Origin: an uncultured Porphyromonadaceae bacterium
GTDB lineage: Bacteria; Bacteroidota; Bacteroidia; Bacteroidales; Muribaculaceae
Assembly (NCBI GenBank): GCA_900541835.1
Contig: UQLL01000030.1
Coordinates: forward strand, 1-28,135
Direction of reading: 5' to 3'
Length of the DNA stretch: 28,135 nucleotides
Below the pieces are notes generated by a model. The model was not told where the DNA came from, ran no database searches, and saw only the letters and a list, made by a program, of their open reading frames with translations. This document shows, piece after piece, positions 22,175 through 28,135 of this stretch (the stretch's first letter is position 1; every line of letters begins with the position of its first letter). The translations under genes were made by a program, and so were the position numbers.

Positions 22175-23592
22175 TGGCTATGGAAAAGAATATTACTCCC
22201 GATTCCGTCATCAGTGCATTGGCGAGCCATTCCTCTGCCACAGCATCAGACTTTCCCATAGATGTGTTTCCGGCAAAACTGCAACGCATAGTTCTGGAAC
22301 TGCACACAAGTTGAGGCTTCCCTATCGACTACACCGCTTCGGCAATGCTTGCGGCTATCTCTGTGGCAATAGGAAATACCCATCGTGTGGAGGTGAAACG
22401 CAACTGGCGAGAATCAGCCATAATCTACATGGCAATCGTAGGCCGTCCCGGTGCCAACAAATCTCATCCGCTCAATTTCGCTATGCGTCCATTGGTCAAC
22501 GCAGACTGGAAAAACAATCAAGAGTATCAGAAACAGTTTCGCGCGTATCAGGAAGCCATCGCCATGAGTCGTAAGGAGAGAATCAATGCCGGTTATGACC
22601 AATTCCCGAAGGAGCCTAAACGTCTGCGTTATCTGGTATCGGACGTGACGCAGGAGGGATTGAGCGTGATTCATTCCCACAATCCGAGAGGTCTCTGCCT
22701 CTGGGTTGATGAATTGGCCTCATGGTTCAAAAACTTCACGCGCTACAACAATGGTTCGGAGGAACAATTCTGGCTTTCGGCTTTCAACGGTAGCACCACG
22801 ATGTCAGACCGCAAAAACTCTCAGAACTCCATCTTTATCAAAAGTCCCTTCATCTCGGTGGTTGGCACAATTCAGAAACGTCTGCTGACTGAACTTGCCA
22901 ATGGTGAACGAGCTACCAACGGTTTTATCGACCGCATCTTATTCGCTATGACCAAGACTAACACCAAGCCGAGATGGAATGAGGAAGAGGTGCGCGACGA
23001 CCTTGACCGTGACTGGGAACACATCCTTAATCGACTTCTCTCAGTGCCCTGTAATCTCAACGAGAATCAGGAGCCACAGCCGTTAATCATCCGGTTTGAC
23101 AACGAGGCGAAGAAATCGCTCTATGCTTGGCAACATCGAAATGCCGAAATGTGCGACAATGAGATGAGCGACAATGTGATCAGTTTCTTTTGCAAGCTCG
23201 AAATCTATGTACTACGGTTCTGTCTGCTACTTCGCATGGCACGATGGGCGGTCACTGACGACACACAAAGTCCGGAGATGATTGAAGCTGATGATGTTGA
23301 TGGTGCGATTCGGTTGGCTGAATATTTCCGCCAGAACGCTCTTGCGGTAATCACCTGCGTCAGTGAGGAGAAACTAAACGACCTACACCGCACGGTCTAT
23401 GACCACCTAACCGAGGAATTCTCCACTGCCGACGGTATCAAGACAGCCGAGCGGTTCGGGATGAAAGACCATACATTCAAGATGTTTCTCACCCGCAATC
23501 TGAACACGCTGTTCAAGCGAATCCGTCAAGGATGGTACCGTAAGATGTCGTGTTACTCCACTAACAATGTTACTGCCGATGGAGAAGTTTGA
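22174..23592 (+). pseudogene. DUF3987-type replication/primase-like protein, interrupted by in-frame TGA
   Basis: A 472-codon frame of the DUF3987 type found in Bacteroidales mobile elements, thought to act in replication of the excised circle. It has a P-loop-like VGRPGANKSHPL, then VDELASWFKNF and AFNGSTTMSDRK. The frame is whole except for a TGA at 22312-22314 (codon 47), between ELHTS and GFPIDYTAS. Both sides of the stop read as one continuous family protein, so this is most simply a nonsense mutation. The remaining frame could be translated from ATG 22345 (415 aa, MLAAISVAIGN), keeping the P-loop, so the product may still be partly made. Other genes here end normally in TGA, so code reassignment is unlikely. 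Confidence 0.75.
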
Positions 23593-24361
23593 CCGCTCGA
23601 TAGTCAGCGCGACAATGCGCGGCTATGACCGAAACAATCTGTTTGGTTTTATCTCGACAGTAATCGGCAAGGAAGAAGCCACCCGACTGATGGAGATGTA
23701 TCGTGTGGGCACATCGAAGCATTGGCCCGGAGCAACAGTATTCTGGCAAATCTCAAATGACGGAGATGTCAGAGGTGGAAAGATTATACTCTATGACCGA
23801 TTGACCGGACACCGTGTGCAGGAACCATATCCTCACATCACATGGGTACATTCGGCACTCCGGATGACTGACTTCCGGCTCAATCAATGCTTTTTCGGTG
23901 AGCATCTTCTACCCAACATCCGCGACAAGCCGGTGGCTCTGGTGGAGAGTGAGAAAACGGCAATCTTGGCAACCCATTACCTACCGCAATATCTGTGGCT
24001 CGCCACGGGCGGCAAGTGCAGTTGCATGAACCGCGAGACCATCAAGTCACTCCAAGGCAGAGAAGTGATACTCGTTCCCGACCTCAATGCTACAGAAGAA
24101 TGGCGAAAACGAATGACCATATTCGATGAGTTGGGAATCAAGGTCACTCTTTTTGAGAAACTTGAGCAGATGGCTACCGATGAAGAACGAGCACAAGGTC
24201 TTGACATCGCCGATTATCTCATCGCCGAGCAGACTCCACACGGCATACTTGAACAAATGATGCAACGAAATCCGGTATTGCGACAACTCGTAGAGTCGCT
24301 GCAACTGGAGCTTGTTGGCATCGAAGATTATCAACCGGACGAAAGTCCACAACAAAACTGA
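23579..24361 (+). CDS. Toprim-like (DUF6371-type) replication protein
   Basis: A 260-aa protein that resembles the DUF6371 group adjoining DUF3987 proteins in Bacteroidales elements. MRGYDRNNLFGF opens the domain. VALVESEKTAILATHYLPQYLWLATGGK (about 120-147) is the Toprim-like segment with the conserved Glu, and VILVPDLNATEEW supplies the Asp. RAQGLDIADYLI follows near 205-216. It may form a primase-like pair with the upstream protein (inference). I chose the ATG at 23579 (MEKFDRS), which overlaps the previous frame by 14 nt; an ATG at 23567 would add four residues. Confidence 0.78.
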   Translation: MEKFDRSIVSATMRGYDRNNLFGFISTVIGKEEATRLMEMYRVGTSKHWPGATVFWQISNDGDVRGGKIILYDRLTGHRVQEPYPHITWVHSALRMTDFRLNQCFFGEHLLPNIRDKPVALVESEKTAILATHYLPQYLWLATGGKCSCMNRETIKSLQGREVILVPDLNATEEWRKRMTIFDELGIKVTLFEKLEQMATDEERAQGLDIADYLIAEQTPHGILEQMMQRNPVLRQLVESLQLELVGIEDYQPDESPQQN

Positions 24362-24366
24362 TAGAT

Positions 24367-24795
24367 ATGTCAACATCAAAAAATCCCGCTGTTCAGTCAT
24401 CTGAAATGACTGACGCATCTAAAAATCCCCAAATGTCTAACCATTCTAAAATTGAGAACTCTATGGAAAACTCAATCATTCCTGAGGCTCAGCAATCTGC
24501 TGAGGTCGGCACATCCACTCAACCCAAACCGACGCGTCCAAACGCCAAGCAGCGTAAGCTCGACCTCGAAGAATACCGCACGGCCTTCTTCGCTCCGATT
24601 AAACTTGGCAAGGACAACAAGCATCAGGTGGCAATCAGTAATGACACGTTTGAGCGCGTGGACAAGATTGCCCGCATCTTCGGCGGCTCGGGCTACAGCG
24701 TCAGCAGTTTCGTTGAACACATCATCAACGAGCATCTCGACGGCAACGCCGACAACTACGGAAGCTGGTTCGCTATAATCAGCAAGTCGTTCTGA
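24367..24795 (+). CDS. DUF3408-type mobilization accessory protein
   Basis: A 142-aa protein with a disordered, Ser/Asn/Gln-rich N-terminal half (1-65) and a C-terminal ribbon-helix-helix-like domain (about 85-130: KHQVAISNDTFERVDKIARIFGGSGYSVSSFVEHIINEHL) of the DUF3408 type seen next to mob or tra genes in Bacteroides elements. It begins 5 nt after the Toprim-like gene. Likely a DNA-binding relaxosome accessory or regulator for the nearby oriT candidate (inference). Confidence 0.75.
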   Translation: MSTSKNPAVQSSEMTDASKNPQMSNHSKIENSMENSIIPEAQQSAEVGTSTQPKPTRPNAKQRKLDLEEYRTAFFAPIKLGKDNKHQVAISNDTFERVDKIARIFGGSGYSVSSFVEHIINEHLDGNADNYGSWFAIISKSF

Positions 24796-24827
24796 TTGCC
24801 ATTGCGACTATAATGAAAATGGCATAG

Positions 24828-24953
24828 CCATCGGAGCGCCACGCGAAGCGTTACCCGGAGAGAAACGTAGGGTAGCAAGGTAGTGGCAACGTAAACTTTT
24901 GCCGACCTTGCACCCTCCGTTACCGAGTGACCGACTACGCTCCCGATGGTCAC
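24828..24953. other. Candidate origin of transfer (oriT) with nested inverted repeats
   Basis: The 196-bp gap before mobC carries three inverted repeats. CCATCGGAGCG (24828-24838) pairs with CGCTCCCGATGG (24938-24949) with one bulge. AGGGT-A-GCAAGGT (24869-24881) pairs with ACCTTGC-ACCCT (24905-24916), again with a bulge. GTGACC (24927-24932) pairs with GGTCAC (24948-24953). GTTACCSG words repeat at 24850 and 24919. Position directly upstream of mobC-mobA and between RHH proteins is where oriT lies in such elements. The nick site is not identified. Confidence 0.6.
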
Positions 24954-24991
24954 AGTCAACTGATTTATTCATCTCAAAAATTCTGTCAAAC

Positions 24992-25360
24992 ATGACTTTT
25001 ACAAAGAAAAAATCCGCATCAAAGGATGCGGCTGATAAGCCCAAGAAACTCCGGGTTGTGAGCGTCCGACTCACAGAAGAAGAGTATCAGCAGGTGGTTG
25101 AAAATTGCCGCAAGGCCGGCAGAAAATTGTCGGATTTCTGGCGACGGGCACTGCTCAACGCCAAGATAACGGCACTCGCCACGTCCGAGGATATGGCGAT
25201 ACTTCGTCAAATCGGGAGTATGAGCAACAACCTGAATCAGCTTGCTACGGTAGCCAACGCAACCAAAGACTTCAAGCTCGTGAGCTGGGAAGTGCAGGCC
25301 CGCAGCAAGGAATTGAGAACCCTTTACAACAACTTGTCAAATGATTGGAAGCATAACTAA
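24992..25360 (+). CDS. mobC: MobC-family relaxosome protein
   Basis: A 122-aa basic protein. After a Lys-rich start there is a ribbon-helix-helix region (about 24-60: RVVSVRLTEEEYQQVVENCRKAGRKLSDFWRRALL) and the MobC signature around SMSNNLNQLATVAN (about 85-98). MobC proteins bind oriT and help the relaxase open the DNA strands. I chose the ATG at 24992; an upstream in-frame extension runs through the inverted repeats. The relaxase gene starts inside its 3' end (20-nt overlap), showing tight coupling. Confidence 0.88.
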   Translation: MTFTKKKSASKDAADKPKKLRVVSVRLTEEEYQQVVENCRKAGRKLSDFWRRALLNAKITALATSEDMAILRQIGSMSNNLNQLATVANATKDFKLVSWEVQARSKELRTLYNNLSNDWKHN

Positions 25361-26333
25361 AGGGAGCGATTTTGGCGGATGTGTCCGCTATGCGCTCGCC
25401 GTGGATGAACCCGGCAAAGAGGCTCGGTTGCTCTATGCCGAGGGAGTTTTAGCCGACACGCCTCAGGATATTATAAACGGATTTGATTGTCAGCGACATC
25501 TCAACCAGCGTGTTCAACATTGGGTAGGCCACATCTCGCTGTCCTATTCTCCTGAAGATTCGGCAATACTCACTGACGATAAAATGGTGAAATTCGCCCT
25601 CGAATATATGGAGCGAATGGGCATAAAGAACACACAATTCATCATTGCCCGACACCTCGATAAGGAACATCCACACTGCCATATCGTGTTCAACCGAGTG
25701 GACAATGACGGCAAATGCGTCAGTGACAGCTGGGAATATTACCGCAGCAATGACATCTGCAAGAAGCTGAAATTAAAGTATGGTTTGACATTCGGAGAGG
25801 GACGCGACAAGGTGAAAACTCATCGTCTCAAAGGCCGAGACAAAGCCAAACAAGAAGTGTATATAGCCGTGCGCGATGCTCTGAAAGTCGCCAAAGACTG
25901 GACCACTTTTCAGCGAGAACTCGCCAAAAGCGGTGTGTCACTCCGCAAAAAATACCGTCGCGGCACCACCATTGTCGAGGGATTATCCTTCGTGAAAGGT
26001 AAACATAAATTCAAGGCTTCTGAGGTTGCCAAGAAGAAAAAATTCTCTTACGCCAACATCGACCGTATTCTCAACGAGAACAAAAACGGACGTTCTCAAA
26101 CGGCATCTGCCACTCCTCCACCAGCTCGGGTGACTGCTCCCAAAGCGCCTAAACAGGAGCCGAGCATAGCCTCAAAGGTGATTGAAGCCGGACTTGAAAT
26201 CGGTGAGAATCTCGCCGAAGGACTCGGCAGCTTGTTCAAACTCGGGCCCGGCTACGACCCCGAACAGGAGGCCATGAACAACGAGATGGAACGCCGCCGC
26301 AAAAAGGCCAAACGCAAAGGCCGCAGTGTTTAA
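25341..26333 (+). CDS. mobA: Relaxase (MobA/VirD2, MOBP type)
   Basis: A 330-aa DNA relaxase that nicks oriT and pilots the single strand during mobilization. The N-terminal transesterase domain (about 1-190) starts MIGSITKGSDFGGCVRYAL, with Tyr17 the likely nucleophile. It carries WVGHISLSYSPED and the metal-binding HLDKEHPHCHIVFNRVDNDG (His105, 110, 112, 114). A basic, Pro-rich C-terminus (about 235-330) probably contacts other factors. Its length is typical of small Bacteroidetes mobilizable elements. No coupling protein or mating-pair genes are visible, so transfer would need a helper element. Confidence 0.93.
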   Translation: MIGSITKGSDFGGCVRYALAVDEPGKEARLLYAEGVLADTPQDIINGFDCQRHLNQRVQHWVGHISLSYSPEDSAILTDDKMVKFALEYMERMGIKNTQFIIARHLDKEHPHCHIVFNRVDNDGKCVSDSWEYYRSNDICKKLKLKYGLTFGEGRDKVKTHRLKGRDKAKQEVYIAVRDALKVAKDWTTFQRELAKSGVSLRKKYRRGTTIVEGLSFVKGKHKFKASEVAKKKKFSYANIDRILNENKNGRSQTASATPPPARVTAPKAPKQEPSIASKVIEAGLEIGENLAEGLGSLFKLGPGYDPEQEAMNNEMERRRKKAKRKGRSV

Positions 26334-26351
26334 CCCCACAAAAAAAGAAAA

Positions 26352-27026
26352 ATGAGTAAAGAAAATGAAAATCCCACCGAGGGTTTCCTCGGTAACATCG
26401 CCGAAGAATTAGGCACACTCTCCGGTACCTGTAACGAAATCAAGGAAGCGCAACTCAACTGCGCCACCACAGATGATCTCGCCAAGTTCAAGGATGAGCT
26501 CGACAATAGCCTCGTACTCTACACTCACGCGATTAGAACTTCAACTGAGAACTGCGAGGGAGCTGTCAACCAATCCACCGACCAAATCTGCGACTCAATC
26601 ACAGAATTCAAGGAAGACTTCATCCATAAGTTTGATGACTTCAAGGCTAATCCGCCAGTGCAGAAAGTCGAAAAGACTATCCGTATCGCTCGCGAATCAT
26701 GGCAGTGGTATCTCACCCTTGGCTTCACCATATTCTCAACGCTCCTGTTTTTCGCAATGACTTTCTGGCAGGAAGGACGCATAGAGCAATGCAGAATATC
26801 CGACATCAAGTACCATTACATCCTGATGAATGGAGGTGTCGGAACAGTTGGACTCGACAGCATCGAAAGCTGGTTTCACGACCCCAAGAAGGTGAAACAA
26901 ATAGAGGCAGAAGTCCGAGCCTACGAAGAAAGAGTGCAAGAAACAGCACGCGCCCTTGACCAGAAGCACCGCCTCGAAGAGAAACTCAACGAACTCAACA
27001 CACAAACCCAAAACTCAAAAAAATGA
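26352..27026 (+). CDS. Unknown protein with one membrane helix and coiled coils
   Basis: Not recognised as a named family. A 224-aa protein. Residues 1-110 are polar and helical with heptad patterns (FKDELDNSLVLYTHAI, ITEFKEDFIHKFDDF). One clear transmembrane helix lies at about 117-138 (YLTLGFTIFSTLLFFAMTF), and a long charged coiled coil follows (about 180-224, VKQIEAEVRAYEERVQETARAL). It starts 18 nt after the relaxase gene and overlaps the next gene by 4 nt, so all three are one transcription unit. It might link the relaxosome to the membrane; this is a guess from position and topology. Confidence 0.72.
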   Translation: MSKENENPTEGFLGNIAEELGTLSGTCNEIKEAQLNCATTDDLAKFKDELDNSLVLYTHAIRTSTENCEGAVNQSTDQICDSITEFKEDFIHKFDDFKANPPVQKVEKTIRIARESWQWYLTLGFTIFSTLLFFAMTFWQEGRIEQCRISDIKYHYILMNGGVGTVGLDSIESWFHDPKKVKQIEAEVRAYEERVQETARALDQKHRLEEKLNELNTQTQNSKK

Positions 27027-27448
27027 CAAACATCACCAACAAAACCCTCTCTGCTATCGTCGTTCACCGCATCGAAGACCTCTTTGACGACTTCTGCATC
27101 TACATCGCAAAGCGATACGATGCCGGCTACGATGACGCAATCTGCGACTGGAACTGCATCGGCGCAACCTTCCGCTACTTCGAACGCAATATCCACATCC
27201 AGCTCAAAGTCTGGGAACACAGCAACGGCCACAACAACCTCCCCGATGACGTCATCGTCCTCTCAGACTTCGTGACCGGCAGTGGCTACGCCCAAAACAA
27301 AAACGAGTTCCTAGCCCTTTGCAACTTCATCTTCGAGCGCGGCTCTCGCCACGGGTTCAAACACCTCGCCGTCGAGACCCCTATCGTCACCTTAACCAAA
27401 GAAGTCGCCGTCCCCAACACCATCATCCCCTGCATGAAGTTCGCATAA
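27023..27448 (+). CDS. Unknown 141-aa protein, last gene of the mob operon
   Basis: Not recognised. A compact soluble-looking protein with mixed helix and strand, no signal peptide and no membrane segment. Notable stretches are VVHRIEDLFDDFCIYIAKRYD (1-35 region), FERNIHIQLKVWEHSNG and FLALCNFIFERGSRHGF. It overlaps the previous gene by 4 nt (ATGA) and is followed by a strong terminator, so it belongs to the mobilization transcript. An anti-restriction, toxin/antitoxin or entry-exclusion role is possible, but nothing in the sequence picks one. Confidence 0.68.
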   Translation: MTNITNKTLSAIVVHRIEDLFDDFCIYIAKRYDAGYDDAICDWNCIGATFRYFERNIHIQLKVWEHSNGHNNLPDDVIVLSDFVTGSGYAQNKNEFLALCNFIFERGSRHGFKHLAVETPIVTLTKEVAVPNTIIPCMKFA

Positions 27449-27466
27449 TCCCCTAATCCCATTCTC

Positions 27467-27503
27467 GCCCCTCGGTAACTTAACCCTACCGAGGGGCTTT
27501 ACT
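27467..27503 (+). terminator. Rho-independent terminator closing the mob operon
   Basis: GCCCCTCGGTA (27467-27477) pairs perfectly over 11 bp with TACCGAGGGGC (27487-27497), with a 9-nt loop and then TTTACTATT. Confidence 0.88.
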
Positions 27504-27504
27504 A

Positions 27505-27708
27505 TTGAACAACAGTGTCCACCTTGATGCCATTGCATACAACTGCGGTCCCGGTGTAGTCAACAAATCCAGCGTCCTCCGCCTTCTCAAATCCGGCAAC
27601 CGCAACATCTTCAAAGCCTACACCTCCCACTGCCACTACCGCGGCAAATGGCACAAAGGATTATATACTCGTCGTTGTACGGAAATAATGGCATTGTTTA
27701 TGCCATAA
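27505..27708 (+). pseudogene. Truncated phage-type (GH24-like) lysozyme, C-terminal part
   Basis: 67 codons from a TTG, with the frame open only back to 27484. The segment AIAYNCGPGVVNKSSVLRLLKSGN followed by YRGKWHKGLYTRRCTEIMALF matches the C-terminal half of T4/P22-type lysozymes (the NVGxG...STLLRxLNxG...GLxxRRxxE pattern). The N-terminal half with the catalytic Glu is missing, so it cannot be an active lysozyme. Intact relatives occur in Bacteroides conjugative transposons and phages. It lies between two terminators, only a few bases behind the first, as if cut by a recombination event. Confidence 0.6.
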
Positions 27709-27719
27709 AATATTCTGTT

Positions 27720-27763
27720 AGACCTTGACACTCATGATTTATGATGTGTCAGGGTCTTTTTTT
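27720..27763 (+). terminator. Rho-independent terminator
   Basis: AGACCTTGACAC (27720-27731) pairs with GTGTCAGGGTCT (27746-27757) over 12 bp with one G-T pair, followed by a run of T (27757-27763). It insulates the restriction-modification genes from upstream transcription. Confidence 0.85.
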
Positions 27764-27818
27764 GTGTCAATACCGATATATTCTTTTCGTTTAGTATGGA
27801 TTATTGGGTTAAATTTAT

Positions 27819-27826
27819 TATCTTTG
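27819..27826 (+). promoter_or_regulatory. -7 element for the XRE regulator/hsdM unit
   Basis: TATCTTTG is a perfect TAnnTTTG; no good -33 is seen at the usual distance. The leader to the ATG at 27850 would be about 17-20 nt. Confidence 0.55.
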
Positions 27827-27849
27827 CGTTCAAATTTAATTTACCAATC

Positions 27850-28074
27850 ATGATAGTAAAATACGAGAAGCAGAAACTCAACAGAATTAAGATTGTTCTT
27901 GCAGAAACCGAAAAAACCGGTAAGTGGCTTGCTGAACAGTTGGGACGAGATCCTGTAACCGTTTCAAAATGGTGTACCAACAGTGCCCAACCTGATTTGC
28001 AAACGCTATCTTGTATTGCTCGACTGCTCAAGGTTGAATTAAAAAGTCTGATTAACGAACCGGAATCTTACTGA
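27850..28074 (+). CDS. Small XRE-family transcriptional regulator
   Basis: A 74-aa protein, essentially one Cro/C1-type helix-turn-helix. GKWLAEQLGRDPVTVSKWCTNSAQPDLQTLSCIARLLKVEL (about 23-63) shows the two HTH helices and the conserved follow-up helix. I chose the ATG at 27850 (MIVKYEKQKLNRIK), because an upstream in-frame ATG (27796) precedes the promoter element. It ends 8 nt before the start of the presumed hsdM, so it probably controls or is co-expressed with the type I restriction-modification system, like a C-protein. Confidence 0.82.
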   Translation: MIVKYEKQKLNRIKIVLAETEKTGKWLAEQLGRDPVTVSKWCTNSAQPDLQTLSCIARLLKVELKSLINEPESY

Positions 28075-28082
28075 TTGAAGTC

Positions 28083-28135
28083 ATGAATAAACAGCAACTT
28101 GCTTCCAAAATATGGGCTTCGGCCAATAAAATGCG
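28083..28135 (+). CDS. hsdM: Start of type I restriction-modification DNA methylase HsdM (cut by window edge)
   Basis: Only 17 codons are visible: MNKQQLASKIWASANKM and the beginning of the next. This opening (NKQQLAxKIWxSANKMR) is characteristic of type I methylase (N-6 adenine) subunits. The small XRE gene directly upstream fits. The methylase core motifs, HsdS and HsdR would lie beyond the window, so completeness cannot be judged. Confidence 0.7.
   Translation, partial: MNKQQLASKIWASANKM

Noticed and set aside
22312..22314. TGA recoded as an amino acid (code 4 or selenocysteine)
   Set aside because: Several genes here (for example sufD and the SpoU methyltransferase) end in TGA, and no selenocysteine-type hairpin was evident after this codon, so a nonsense change is simpler.
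24756..24959. A 67-codon minus-strand frame across the oriT candidate
   Set aside because: Overlaps the nested inverted repeats and the end of the DUF3408-type gene; no ribosome-binding or protein-like pattern.
27675..27683. TTGTACGGA shared with 17749-17757 as a possible att repeat
   Set aside because: Only 9 bp and inside lysozyme-like codons at the right-hand site; it does not extend and does not match the mnmE end.
27847..27855. Short match of TGATAGTAA near the XRE start to the sequence behind mnmE
   Set aside because: About 9 bp in AT-rich DNA, expected by chance; no flanking agreement.
1..28135. tRNA genes, rRNA genes, CRISPR arrays or riboswitches
   Set aside because: No cloverleaf with T-loop consensus, no regularly spaced long repeats and no recognisable riboswitch core seen by eye; short repeats are explained by the heptad and decamer arrays.

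Overview
The window looks like a Bacteroidales chromosome, most likely a Muribaculaceae- or Prevotellaceae-like gut organism (inference). The reasons are TAnnTTTG-type -7 promoter elements, few Shine-Dalgarno sequences, the lgt/cvpA/suf gene set, and a Bacteroides-type mobilizable element. It has two compartments. Positions 1 to about 17,626 are GC-rich chromosomal core. From about 17,627 to the end the sequence is clearly more AT-rich, with different codon use, and is a mobile/accessory region inserted directly behind the 3' end of mnmE.

Core: 3' end of ackA (acetate kinase); lgt and a CvpA-family gene; sufC-sufD-sufS for Fe-S cluster assembly, with no sufB next to them; ansA (type I asparaginase) on the minus strand; an unassigned lipoprotein; a minus-strand pair of a SpoU-type RNA methyltransferase and a YiiX/NlpC-P60-like hydrolase; an OPT-family peptide transporter divergent from that pair; an S41-protease lipoprotein; miaA and pepT on the minus strand; then a DRGH-type secreted nuclease overlapping mnmE. 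miaA and mnmE both modify tRNA anticodon loops. ansA, pepT, the OPT transporter and the S41 protease fit peptide and amino-acid use.

The core also carries a family of small palindromic elements built on 7-nt periodic arms. Two copies in opposite orientation (ackA-lgt and sufD-sufS) share a 26-nt loop with one difference. A relative lies between the OPT gene and the S41 gene. Pure heptanucleotide tandem arrays also sit inside two reading frames (the S41 lipoprotein signal peptide and the MnmE G domain). A 130-140 bp MITE-like element lies between the S41 gene and miaA.

Accessory region: inverted repeats, a terminator and helically phased 10-bp direct repeats behind mnmE; a zinc-finger/multi-HTH protein; a tyrosine integrase; an unknown 440-aa membrane protein; an excisionase-like HTH protein; a DUF3987-type replication protein with an in-frame TGA; a Toprim-like (DUF6371-type) protein; a DUF3408-type ribbon-helix-helix protein; an inverted-repeat-rich oriT candidate; MobC and a MOBP-type relaxase; and two unknown proteins ending at a strong terminator. 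No mating-pair genes are visible, so the element would need a helper to transfer. After the terminator come a truncated phage-type lysozyme, a second terminator, a small XRE regulator and the first codons of what looks like hsdM of a type I restriction-modification system, cut by the window edge. The right end of the island is not visible.
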